DNA from: an uncultured Bacteroidales bacterium
GTDB lineage: Bacteria > Bacteroidota > Bacteroidia > Bacteroidales > UBA932
Direction: 5' to 3'
NCBI GenBank assembly: GCA_947168525.1
Contig: CAMVMG010000016.1
Span: forward strand, 1 to 44,803
DNA: 44,803 nucleotides
Shown: positions 25,639-33,186 of the stretch, one piece after another
Position numbering within the stretch: position 1 is the stretch's first letter
Layout of the letters: each line of letters starts with the position of its first letter
The notes under the pieces: generated by a model
Database searches by the model: none
What the model was told of the DNA's origin: nothing
The model's input: the letters and a program-made list of their open reading frames with translations, nothing else
Position numbers and translations under genes: made by a program

Positions 25639-25648
25639 CGAAATACTA

Positions 25649-25656
25649 CAAAGATA
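25649..25656 (-). promoter_or_regulatory. -7 box of a probable ligA-operon promoter
   Basis: Minus-strand TATCTTTG (25656-25649) is a perfect -7 box, 39 nt upstream of the ligA ATG. No clear TTTG lies 19 bp upstream. It sits right after the 57-aa gene and a T-rich stretch. Confidence 0.55.
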
Positions 25657-25676
25657 ACCAAAAAAAGGAAAAAACG

Positions 25677-25850
25677 CTAAAAAGAGTGCTCCGCCTCGCT
25701 TTTTTCGCGGTTTTCTTCAATCACATCATCGTATCCCCTGAGGGCGGCGAAGGGCGCAAACTGGGCGGCGCGGTCCAGAAGGGACATCCGGGGGTGCCGC
25801 TTGGAAGTGGGGTGTTCCAGATGGATGATGTCGTCGTACGGGGTGCTCAT
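25677..25850 (-). CDS. 57-aa partner protein of the Y-family polymerase
   Basis: This small gene runs from ATG 25850 to TAG 25677-25679. The ATG overlaps the stop of the polymerase gene by 4 bp (ATGA), so translation is coupled. The peptide begins MSTPYDDIIHLEHPTSKRHP and has the motif PRMSLLDRAAQFAPFAAL (about 20-37), then GYDDVIEENREK. From memory, short proteins with this DRAAQFAPFAAL motif are common beside UmuC/UvrX-type polymerases in gut Firmicutes and Bacteroidota, much like YolD partners. Function is unknown; a role as a polymerase accessory or regulator is an inference. Codon use matches its neighbours. Confidence 0.8.
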   Translation of the reverse strand: MSTPYDDIIHLEHPTSKRHPRMSLLDRAAQFAPFAALRGYDDVIEENREKSEAEHSF

Positions 25851-27214
25851 TCGTGGTGTCCTCCTATCTGATGGTTGCGTTCGCGGGTGGTGGCACCCTC
25901 CTCGAAATTCATGCCCTTGAGGATGGCGTTCTTCCCGAATTTCCGCCGGATTTCCAGGATAGCTTCCTGCTGTTTCCGCTCCCGCGAAGTGTCCGGGTTT
26001 TCGTCGAAAAGGCTCAACTGGCGACCCGTTGCCTTTTCCTCATCCATCACTTGCGATGCTACCACATAAACCCTTCTTACAAAAAGGTTTCTGTCCACCA
26101 TCCTGTCAAAGAGTTCCATGGCCGATTTCAGCAGGATGGAAGTGGCCGAGGTGGGGAAGGGAAGGTTCACGGAACCGTGGGCCGGCCTGGGGGTGGGGCG
26201 GCCGTACCAGTCTTCCACCATCGGCCCGCTTCCCTTGCCGGCTTCGTAGCCGATATGGAGCACGAGCTGGGTAGTGACCAGGCGCTTCTCCACCAGGTCC
26301 AGGGACAGGAGGTCGGTCATCTCCCGGACAATGAGCCGGGCTTTCTCGAAGGAGTAGGGCTCCATCAGGACCTGCCCGCTGGAAAGGCTGCTGGCCGCGG
26401 GCCGGTAGCGCTTGATGTCGGCCATGGTGCAGGGCTCCCAGCCCCAGGCGTGGTCGACGAGGAGCTCTGCGTTTACCCCGAAGAGCCTGTACAGCACTTC
26501 CTCGTTGTTCAGGGACATCCGGGCCACGTCACCCAGGGTATACATCCCGGCCGATGCCAGGCGGGCCTCGGTGCCGTGCCCGATGCGCCAGAAGTCGGTC
26601 AGGGGCCGGTGGGTCCAGTATTTTTCGCGGTAATCCCTCTCCGTGAGCTCTGCGATGCGCACGCCGTCGGCGTCGGCCTGCCGGTGCTTGGCCTCAATGT
26701 CCATGGCCACCTTGGCCAGGTACAGGTTGGGGCCGATACCCGCCGTGGCGGTGACGCCGGTCTCTGCCAGCACGTCGCGGATCAGGCGCCGGGCCAGGTT
26801 GTGAGCATCCATCCTGTACATGCGGATGTACTGGGTGGCGTCGATGAACACCTCATCAATAGAGTACACGTGGATGTCTTCCGGGGCGATGAGTCGGAGG
26901 TACACACCGTACACTTTCCCGCTCACTTCCAAGTACCTGGCCATCTGCGGGGGGGCTGTGATGAAGTCCAGCTCCAGGCGGGGGTTCTCCCTTCTGAGGC
27001 GGGCAATCTGCTGCTTCACCTCGAACAGGCGCGGCCGCCCGGGGATGCCATACGCTTTCAGAGCGGGGGACACGGCCAGGCAGATGGTTTTGTCGGTGCG
27101 GGAGGCATCGGCCACCACGAGGCGCGTCGTGAGCGGGTCCAGGCCCCGCTCCACGCACTCCACCGAGGCGTAGAACGACTTGAGGTCGATGGCTATGTAG
27201 GTACGGCTGTCCAC
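25847..27214 (-). CDS. Y-family translesion DNA polymerase (UmuC/UvrX-like)
   Basis: The enzyme copies past damaged bases with low fidelity. I start it at GTG 27214, giving (M)DSRTYIAIDLKSFYASVE and 455 aa; a TTG start at 27301 would add 29 non-homologous residues. Motifs: Asp10 in IAIDLKSFYASVEC, and Asp120-Glu121 in YSIDEVFID, which bind the metals. The first motif has DLK where DinB proper has DMD or similar; this is the pattern of the UvrX/YqjW branch. Palm, thumb (helix-hairpin-helix near 190-215: TLGDVARMS) and little-finger domains are present. A -7 box lies 5 bp before the GTG. The C-terminus overlaps the 57-aa partner gene. Confidence 0.9.
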   Translation of the reverse strand: MDSRTYIAIDLKSFYASVECVERGLDPLTTRLVVADASRTDKTICLAVSPALKAYGIPGRPRLFEVKQQIARLRRENPRLELDFITAPPQMARYLEVSGKVYGVYLRLIAPEDIHVYSIDEVFIDATQYIRMYRMDAHNLARRLIRDVLAETGVTATAGIGPNLYLAKVAMDIEAKHRQADADGVRIAELTERDYREKYWTHRPLTDFWRIGHGTEARLASAGMYTLGDVARMSLNNEEVLYRLFGVNAELLVDHAWGWEPCTMADIKRYRPAASSLSSGQVLMEPYSFEKARLIVREMTDLLSLDLVEKRLVTTQLVLHIGYEAGKGSGPMVEDWYGRPTPRPAHGSVNLPFPTSATSILLKSAMELFDRMVDRNLFVRRVYVVASQVMDEEKATGRQLSLFDENPDTSRERKQQEAILEIRRKFGKNAILKGMNFEEGATTRERNHQIGGHHE

Positions 27215-27219
27215 GAATT

Positions 27220-27250
27220 CAAAGGTAAGGATTATTTTTCGGATTAAAAA
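27220..27250 (-). promoter_or_regulatory. Polymerase promoter, probably leaderless
   Basis: Minus-strand TACCTTTG (27227-27220) is a perfect -7 box, with TTTT (27250-27247) at the -33 position and a 19-bp spacer. Only 5 bp separate the -7 box from the GTG start, so the transcript should begin at or next to the start codon. This supports the GTG start choice. Confidence 0.6.
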
Positions 27251-27284
27251 TCGGAAGCAGGCAGCTCCATTTTCTGTTTTTTTG

Positions 27285-27292
27285 TAAATTTG
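27285..27292 (+). promoter_or_regulatory. -7 box of the C11 protease gene
   Basis: TAAATTTG (27285-27292) fits TAnnTTTG. No good -33 box is visible 19 bp upstream. The leader would be about 19 nt to ATG 27312. A two-codon frame (ATG AAA TGA, 27307-27315) overlaps the start. Confidence 0.5.
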
Positions 27293-27311
27293 CGCATCCA
27301 AAAACTATGAA

Positions 27312-28736
27312 ATGATGAAAAAAATACTTAACCTGCTCATTGTGGCCGGCATCGCGGCCCTGGGCTTGACAGTATCTTCCTGTCAGAAAGACACAAAAGA
27401 CACCCCCGGAAAACAGACCCCAGCCAAATACACGCTGATGATCTACGGCTGCGGCGGTGGCAATGTGGACGGGCAGCTGGAATATGTCCTCGAGGATTTG
27501 CAGAAGGAACTCTCCACCGACCGGAACCAAGTGGGCGTGACCGTCATGTATTCCATGTCCGCCAGCGACAAAGAGTTCTCCGCGGATTTCCGCGGCAAGA
27601 AGGGCACCACTTACCGCTATGTGCTGGATAAGAATACAGACCTTACCCGTACCGGCTACCAGCAGTACAAATACAAAGACGCCAGCCAGGTGAAACTGAA
27701 CAGTGCGGCCACGCTGGCAGAGTTCATCCAGTGGACCAAGGAGAATGCCCCCGCAGAGAACTACATCCTTATGCCCATGAACCACGGCGGCGGATTCGAC
27801 CTCGGCACCGAGCTCCTTACCAAAGGAGCCGTCTACGACGACAATAACGAGGAGAAAGGAGTGGCCATCGTCACCTTTGCCGAGGCGCTCAAGCAGACCA
27901 ACACCAAGCTCAAGGCCCTCTACTGGTACGACTGCCTGATGGGCCAGCTGGAAGTGCTTACGGAAATGGCTCCTTATTGCGAATATCAGTTCGCCAGCAC
28001 CCATGTCGCCCGTGTCAACAATGACCATGTCATGGGCATCGTCAAGGCACTGAACGACTACCCCGCCGACTTTGAAAAGGCCATCGGCGCCCAGAAGACC
28101 TATCTGGAGACACAGTTCTATATCGCATTCAAGAATGTTCCGGACGATCATCAGAAGGATGTCTACCACAATGAGAACTGCGACTTCGCCTGCTGGCGCT
28201 CGGACAAGATTGCCGCTATCAACGAGCAGGTGAAAAAGTTCGGCGAGTTCATGGCGAGTACCTATCCGAAGCACCCGATGGATCTGGATGTCGCCACCTC
28301 CTGGGTGTATCTGTTTGAGAAGGATTGTCCCCACGCAGACCTGCTGGACTATGCCGACAACGTGGCCGAATTCATGACTGACGCAACCCTCAAGGCCCAG
28401 GCCGGAACCATCGCAGAGGACCTCAAGAAGGCCATCGACGCCGCCCTCGTGTACCGGATGAACGGTGTGCACCTGAAATCGGGCGATGGCAAGTCCATCT
28501 GCCCCAAACGCGGTTCTTACAGCGTGGGTATCTCCATCTATGCCGGCCAGGGCGAGGATGTGGACCTCACGTACACCATGATGAAATCCCGCTATAAGGA
28601 TTCCGCTTTTGACAAGGCTACCGGCTGGAGCAAATGGCTGGACATCAACGAGACGCGCGTGATCACCGACGCTACCCACCCCAACCTGAACAATCCTTGC
28701 AACGACTCTTCCTGGGAGCTCTTCTGGCTGGATTAA
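27312..28736 (+). CDS. Clostripain-family (C11) cysteine protease lipoprotein
   Basis: C11 proteases cleave after Arg or Lys and mature by self-cleavage. The 474-aa protein has a lipoprotein signal (LGLTVSSC, acyl Cys24), so it should be anchored to the outer or inner membrane and act outside the cytoplasm. The caspase-like core shows TLMIYGCGGG (41-50), the catalytic His158 in MPMNHGGG and catalytic Cys208 in WYDCLMGQLE. ATG 27312 and ATG 27315 are both possible; the signal is the same. It is a single-gene unit closed by a strong terminator. Gut Bacteroidales export many such proteases (fragipain is one). Its target is unknown. Confidence 0.92.
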   Translation: MMKKILNLLIVAGIAALGLTVSSCQKDTKDTPGKQTPAKYTLMIYGCGGGNVDGQLEYVLEDLQKELSTDRNQVGVTVMYSMSASDKEFSADFRGKKGTTYRYVLDKNTDLTRTGYQQYKYKDASQVKLNSAATLAEFIQWTKENAPAENYILMPMNHGGGFDLGTELLTKGAVYDDNNEEKGVAIVTFAEALKQTNTKLKALYWYDCLMGQLEVLTEMAPYCEYQFASTHVARVNNDHVMGIVKALNDYPADFEKAIGAQKTYLETQFYIAFKNVPDDHQKDVYHNENCDFACWRSDKIAAINEQVKKFGEFMASTYPKHPMDLDVATSWVYLFEKDCPHADLLDYADNVAEFMTDATLKAQAGTIAEDLKKAIDAALVYRMNGVHLKSGDGKSICPKRGSYSVGISIYAGQGEDVDLTYTMMKSRYKDSAFDKATGWSKWLDINETRVITDATHPNLNNPCNDSSWELFWLD

Positions 28737-28762
28737 GAGATGGCTCCGCGAGAGAATATGAC

Positions 28763-28796
28763 AAAGAGGCTGACCTGGTCAGCCTCTTTTGTTTTT
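28763..28796 (+). terminator. Rho-independent terminator of the C11 protease gene
   Basis: GAGGCTGAC (28766-28774) and GTCAGCCTC (28778-28786) form a perfect 9-bp stem with a 3-nt loop. The stem can extend by AAA/TTT. The run TTTTGTTTTT follows. The T-run provides the -33 box of the next promoter. Confidence 0.92.
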
Positions 28797-28819
28797 GTCC
28801 GCGTTCTTTTCTATATTTG
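28788..28819 (+). promoter_or_regulatory. Promoter of the amino-acid ABC transporter unit
   Basis: TTTG (28788-28791), a 20-bp spacer and TATATTTG (28812-28819) match the Bacteroidota consensus. The leader is 47 nt. The -33 box lies in the T-run of the upstream terminator. Confidence 0.75.
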
Positions 28820-28866
28820 TACATTCAACAAAGATTGTACCCGCCCAGTCTTTACACTCCATTTCA

Positions 28867-30306
28867 ATGACAAGGAAAAGCATAACGGCAGGCATTATTG
28901 CGCTGATGGCAGCCTTTGGCTGCGCTAATCAGAAAGACAGCACCATTGTCCTGCATTCAGAAGAAGACCTGGCCGGCCTCAGGCTGGCCTGCCCTCAAGG
29001 GAGCTATTACGAGCAGCATTTCTCGCCACGCAAAGACATTGAACTGTTCATCATCAATTCAGAGGCCGATGGCCTGCAAGCCCTGCAACAGAACAAGGTA
29101 GATGTCTTGGTTACGGACGAAGTGGCGCTTTCCCCGGAAACCCTGTCCCGGCTGGGCTTGAAAAAAGCCATGCGCGGGGAAGAGAGTTTTGACGTGGCTT
29201 TCGCTGTCAGAAAGGGGAATACGCAACTGCTGGAACAGCTCAACGCCTTCTTGTCCGGCCCCGGCATCCAGGATATAATGGCCTACTGGACAGAAGGCGC
29301 CGAGGACTGCAGGCCAGAGCTTCCTCCTGCCTCGGGGAAGCCGCTCCACTGCATTACCGCCGCCTGCCTGGAGCCCATCAGTTTCCTGGGAGACAAAGGC
29401 CTTTGGCAGGGAATGGACCCGGACCTGCTGCGTCGGTTTGCCGCTTCTGTCGGCCGTCCCATGGAAATGAGCTTCCAGGACCTTGGTTCGGCGATGCTGG
29501 CCTTGCAGACCGGACAGGTGGACGTTTTATCGGGCTGTCTGTTCGTCACGGAAGAACGGAAGAAATCCGTGGATTTCAGCATTCCGTACTACCACTGCCA
29601 TCCCGGTTACTTTGTGGTGGACCACAGCGTTACCCGCCGCGTGAGTTTTGATGAGCGCCTGCGCATGAACCTGATTACGGAGAGCCGATGGAAACTGATT
29701 GTTGACGGCCTTTGGAAAACGCTCCAGATTACCCTCTTCTCCATTTTACTAGGCACCATCCTGGGCGCTTTTGTCTGTGCGGCTAAACGCAGCCGGCGCA
29801 AATGGCTGCGCAGCCTTGCCGGTTTCTACGGAGGCTTCATCGAAGGCATCCCTACGCTGGTGCTGCTGCTCATTATGTTCTACATTGTCTTTGCCGGAAC
29901 GGGCCTTACCGCTACGGTGGTGGCCATCGTCACTTTTGCCTGCTGCTTTGCAGCATCCTCCGGAAGTATCTTCGACTCGGCCATCTCCTCCGTTCCGCAA
30001 GGACAGACGGAAGCAGGCCTGAGCCTGGGCTTTACGCCCCTGAGAACATTTATCGGCATTGTACTTCCGCAGGCGTTGCAGAAAGGCCTTCCGCTGTACA
30101 TCGGCGCGTGTGTATCGCTGCTGAAAGAGACTTCCATTGTGGGTTACATCGCCATCCAGGATCTAACGCGCGCCAGTGACCTTATCCGCAGCCGCACCTT
30201 CGACGCCTTTATCCCGCTGGTCCTGGTAACCATTCTGTATTTTGCGATCGCCTGGGGTATCCGCCTTCTCTTGAACCTTTTCCTAAGAAAGAAGCAATAT
30301 GATTAG
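28867..30306 (+). CDS. Amino-acid ABC transporter: lobe-swapped binding domain fused to permease
   Basis: The protein imports a polar amino acid or similar solute with the ATPase gene downstream. ATG 28867 gives a 479-aa lipoprotein (MAAFGC, acyl Cys19). Residues 31-141 match the second half of a family-3 binding protein (SEEDLAGLRLACPQGSYY; NKVDVLVTDE; FDVAFAVRKGN). Residues 157-252 match the first half (GMDPDLLRRFAASVG; TGQVDVLSGCLFVTEERK; DFSIPYY). The lobes are thus in swapped order. The His/Glu/Gln-type permease domain follows (about 275-475) with several helices and the EAA loop EAGLSLGFTPLRTFIGIVLP. It overlaps the ATPase gene by 8 bp. The substrate cannot be read from the sequence. 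Confidence 0.9.
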   Translation: MTRKSITAGIIALMAAFGCANQKDSTIVLHSEEDLAGLRLACPQGSYYEQHFSPRKDIELFIINSEADGLQALQQNKVDVLVTDEVALSPETLSRLGLKKAMRGEESFDVAFAVRKGNTQLLEQLNAFLSGPGIQDIMAYWTEGAEDCRPELPPASGKPLHCITAACLEPISFLGDKGLWQGMDPDLLRRFAASVGRPMEMSFQDLGSAMLALQTGQVDVLSGCLFVTEERKKSVDFSIPYYHCHPGYFVVDHSVTRRVSFDERLRMNLITESRWKLIVDGLWKTLQITLFSILLGTILGAFVCAAKRSRRKWLRSLAGFYGGFIEGIPTLVLLLIMFYIVFAGTGLTATVVAIVTFACCFAASSGSIFDSAISSVPQGQTEAGLSLGFTPLRTFIGIVLPQALQKGLPLYIGACVSLLKETSIVGYIAIQDLTRASDLIRSRTFDAFIPLVLVTILYFAIAWGIRLLLNLFLRKKQYD

Positions 30307-31372
30307 CATTAGGCATTTACATAAAACATTCACCAATCCGGACGGTTCCAGAATTACCGTCTTAAAAGATGTAAACTGCGAGATCGAAAGGGGAGAGGTC
30401 ATCAGCATCATCGGCCCTTCCGGGACAGGAAAAAGTACCCTCCTGCGGGCCATCAATATGCTGGAACCGCCCACCGGCGGCGAGATCTGGGTAGACGGTG
30501 AAAACATCCTGGCCAAGGGCTACCCGCTGGACAAATTGCGTCAGAAAATGGGGATGGTCTTCCAGAGCTTCAATCTCTTCGAGCATCTGACCGTACTGGA
30601 AAACATTATCTACGCCCCTGTGCGCCTGCGGCACATTCCGGAAGAAGAGGCCAGGAAGGAAGCGATGGAACTGCTCTCAAAAGTTGGCCTGGCCCAGAAG
30701 GCCGATGTCTATCCGTCCGCCCTTTCCGGCGGTCAGAAACAACGTGTGGCTATTGCCCGTTCACTGGCCATGCATCCGGAAGTGATTTTATTCGATGAGC
30801 CCACATCGGCCTTGGACCCTACGATGGTAGGGGAGGTGCTCAGTGTGATCCGGCAGCTGGCGAAAGATGGGCTCACGATGCTCATCGTCACGCACGAGAT
30901 GCGTTTTGCGCGCGACGTGAGCACGCGGGTTTTCTTTATGAACGAGGGAATTCTCTATGAAGACGGTACTCCCGGGCAGATTTTCGAGCACCCGGTTCAC
31001 AGCGCCACCAAAGCCTTTGTGAACCGAATTCAGAAGCTGGTTTTCGACATCGATTCCAAGGACTATGATTACCTGGGAATTCAAACGGCGGTCAAGCGTT
31101 TCTGCATCAAATACAACCTGGGCGCCAAAGAAGACGTGATCAGCGAAGTGGCGGAAGAAATGCTGTTTACGCACTTGAAAGACATCCGCCCGCTGACCTT
31201 CCGCCTTACCCACGCTGCCTTGTCCGGCGAAACGGCCCTGGACTTTATGGTAGAAGGTGCCACGGCGTCTCCTCTGCCCCAGGGACCTGCCATGGACGGC
31301 ATCCGCGCAAAAGCACAACAGGTGCTGGAAGAGCCCACTACCCGCGGGTTCAGGGTGAAGGTGTTGGTCTAG
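30299..31372 (+). CDS. Amino-acid ABC transporter ATPase with C-terminal extension
   Basis: This GlnQ-like ATPase powers the fused binding/permease protein encoded just upstream (8-bp overlap). Residues 1-246 have Walker A GPSGTGKST (39-47), signature LSGGQ (142-146), Walker B VILFDEP (162-168) and the switch His199. A normal GlnQ ends near residue 245. Here about 110 more residues follow (247-357). In the tail, GIQTAVKRFCIKYNLGAKED and VISEVAEEMLF, then ALDFMVEGATASPLP, look like the N-box and G1 region of a GHKL/anti-sigma-type ATP-binding fold. That reading is tentative. A regulatory role for the tail is an inference. Confidence 0.92.
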   Translation: MISIRHLHKTFTNPDGSRITVLKDVNCEIERGEVISIIGPSGTGKSTLLRAINMLEPPTGGEIWVDGENILAKGYPLDKLRQKMGMVFQSFNLFEHLTVLENIIYAPVRLRHIPEEEARKEAMELLSKVGLAQKADVYPSALSGGQKQRVAIARSLAMHPEVILFDEPTSALDPTMVGEVLSVIRQLAKDGLTMLIVTHEMRFARDVSTRVFFMNEGILYEDGTPGQIFEHPVHSATKAFVNRIQKLVFDIDSKDYDYLGIQTAVKRFCIKYNLGAKEDVISEVAEEMLFTHLKDIRPLTFRLTHAALSGETALDFMVEGATASPLPQGPAMDGIRAKAQQVLEEPTTRGFRVKVLV

Positions 31373-31382
31373 AACAAAAACC

Positions 31383-31439
31383 ATGAAACGTTTTCTAACC
31401 CTTCTCGTCGGGCTCCTTCTTTGCTGCATATGCGCGTAG
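31383..31439 (+). CDS. Candidate 18-aa leader ORF overlapping dtd
   Basis: A frame from ATG 31383 to TAG 31437-31439 encodes [18 protein letters not shown], which looks like a complete signal or lipoprotein leader with nothing after it. Its end overlaps the dtd ATG (31430) by 10 nt in another frame. It could be the stump of a decayed lipoprotein gene or a leader that couples translation to dtd. The similar start MKRFLLFL occurs in the lipoprotein at 39728. Confidence 0.3.
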   Translation: MKRFLTLLVGLLLCCICA

Positions 31440-31882
31440 TTATCCAAAGAGTATCGTCGGCTTCCGTCAGTATCGGCGGAACGGTGAAGTCCGCTATCGG
31501 CCCTGGCCTGCTGATTCTTTTGGGCATCGGTCCCGAAGACGGGCCGCAGGATATTGACTGGCTGGTGAAGAAAACCGCCGCGTTGCGCATTTTCCCGGAC
31601 GAGGCCGGCGTGATGAACCGCAGCGTGGTGGACGTAGGAGGGGAGTGCCTGGTAGTGAGCCAGTTCACCCTGATGGCCTCCACCAGGAAGGGGAACCGCC
31701 CGTCCTACATCGGCGCCGCGGGGCACGAACTGGCCATTCCGCTGTACCGGCAGTTCTGCGATTCCCTGTCCGGGACGGTGGGAAAACCCGTCGGCACCGG
31801 CGAATTCGGGGCCGACATGCAGGTGGCCCTGGTCAACGACGGGCCGGTTACCATCTGCATGGATACGAAAAACCGGGAATAA
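31430..31882 (+). CDS. dtd: D-aminoacyl-tRNA deacylase
   Basis: Dtd removes D-amino acids (and glycine from tRNA-Ala) wrongly attached to tRNA. ATG 31430 gives the standard [13 protein letters not shown] front; a TTG start 9 nt earlier was rejected. The 150-aa protein shows the active-site motifs SQFTLMAST (about 78-86) and NDGPVTI (about 137-143), the latter being the Gly-cisPro motif that excludes L-amino acids. It follows the ABC ATPase by 57 nt and precedes pfp. Identification is secure. Confidence 0.97.
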   Translation: MRVVIQRVSSASVSIGGTVKSAIGPGLLILLGIGPEDGPQDIDWLVKKTAALRIFPDEAGVMNRSVVDVGGECLVVSQFTLMASTRKGNRPSYIGAAGHELAIPLYRQFCDSLSGTVGKPVGTGEFGADMQVALVNDGPVTICMDTKNRE

Positions 31883-31907
31883 GGCGGGAAAAGCCAGGAA
31901 AAATCAT

Positions 31908-31915
31908 TATCTTTG
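31908..31915 (+). promoter_or_regulatory. -7 box of the phosphofructokinase gene
   Basis: TATCTTTG (31908-31915) is a perfect -7 box. The -33 position reads CGGG, so the promoter may be activator-dependent or weak. The leader is 40 nt. Confidence 0.55.
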
Positions 31916-31955
31916 CGCAATTTAACGGAAAGATTTTTTACAACTCTATAGCTTT

Positions 31956-33185
31956 ATGAAAGATTCCATCATTATCCTTTGTGGCGGCGGCCCGGCTCCG
32001 GGCATGAACACCGTGGTTATGTCTGCAGCTAAGACCTTCCTTAGCAATGGTTATCGCGTAATCGGCCTGCACGGCGGTTACAGCGGCCTTTTCTCCAAGG
32101 CTCCCCGCACAGAGGATATCGACTTCTTCAAGGCCGACGCTTACTTTAACCGCGGCGGTTCCTATCTCCAGATGAGCCGCTTCAAGCCCACCGACAAGGA
32201 CTTCGAAGAGAACTTCAACCTTGGCCTGTTCCAGGACAACAACATCAAGCTGCTGGTGACCGTGGGCGGCGACGACACCGCTTCCACCGCCAACCGCATC
32301 GCCAAGTTCCTGGAGGCCAAGCACTATCCCATCCACAACATCCACGTGCCCAAGACCATCGACAACGACCTTCCGCTGCCCAACAATGCTCCCACCTTCG
32401 GCTTCAACTCCGCCAAGGACGAGGGTGCCCATCTGGCACGCACCGTCTATGAAGATGCCCGCACCAGCGGCAACTGGCTCATCATCAGCGCCATGGGCCG
32501 CAGCGCCGGTCACCTGGCCCTGGGGATCGGAGAAGCCACTCATTGCCCCATGACCATCATCCCCGAGATGTTCAACAAGACCACCATTACCCTGGACAAG
32601 ATTGTGAAGCTGGCCCTGTCCGCCATCATCAAGCGTAGCATCCTGGGCATCGGTTACGGCACCGTTGTGGTGGCAGAAGGCGTCTTCCACGACCTGGATC
32701 CCCAGGAAATCAAGAATGCAGGTGTGTCCATGACCTACGACGAGCACGGCCATCCGGAACTGGGCAAGATCTCCAAGGCCGTCCTGTTCAACGACATCCT
32801 GGAGAAGGAATTCAAGAAGACCGGCCTCAAGGTCAAGACCCGTCCGGTAGAGATTGGCTACGACGTCCGCTGCCAGGATCCCATCGGCTACGACCTCACG
32901 TACTGCACGGAGCTGGCTATGGGCGCCTATGAGCTCTTCTCCAAAGGGGAAACGGGCTGCATGGTCTATGTAGACGCCGACGGAGAAGCCCATCCGCTGT
33001 ACCTGAAAGACCTCCAGAACGCAGAAGGCAAGATTCCTCCTCGCCGGGTGAACATCGACGGAGGCACTTCCCAGAATTACTTCAACCACATCTGCCACTT
33101 CATCACCCCGGCCGACTACGAGGCCGCCAGGAAGTATGTAGCGGATCCCGCCGCCTATGACTTCAAGAAAATCCTGAACTGGTAG
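31956..33185 (+). CDS. pfp: PPi-dependent 6-phosphofructokinase
   Basis: The enzyme phosphorylates fructose 6-phosphate to the 1,6-bisphosphate. The 409-aa protein has the PFK fold. Two positions that decide the phosphate donor are visible: GGDD (104-107) where ATP enzymes have GGDG, and PKTIDND (132-138) where ATP enzymes have PGTIDND. Both are the pyrophosphate-dependent forms, so the reaction should be reversible and work in glycolysis and gluconeogenesis. MGRSAGHLAL (about 176-185) is the conserved substrate block. It lies 1 nt before the amylase gene, a fitting neighbour for starch use. Some annotations would call it pfkA. Confidence 0.93.
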   Translation: MKDSIIILCGGGPAPGMNTVVMSAAKTFLSNGYRVIGLHGGYSGLFSKAPRTEDIDFFKADAYFNRGGSYLQMSRFKPTDKDFEENFNLGLFQDNNIKLLVTVGGDDTASTANRIAKFLEAKHYPIHNIHVPKTIDNDLPLPNNAPTFGFNSAKDEGAHLARTVYEDARTSGNWLIISAMGRSAGHLALGIGEATHCPMTIIPEMFNKTTITLDKIVKLALSAIIKRSILGIGYGTVVVAEGVFHDLDPQEIKNAGVSMTYDEHGHPELGKISKAVLFNDILEKEFKKTGLKVKTRPVEIGYDVRCQDPIGYDLTYCTELAMGAYELFSKGETGCMVYVDADGEAHPLYLKDLQNAEGKIPPRRVNIDGGTSQNYFNHICHFITPADYEAARKYVADPAAYDFKKILNW

Positions 33186-33186
33186 C

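Noticed and set aside
27215..27301. TTG start for the Y-family polymerase
   Set aside because: The added 29 residues are unlike the family and the -7 box lies within them. GTG 27214 sits in the expected place.
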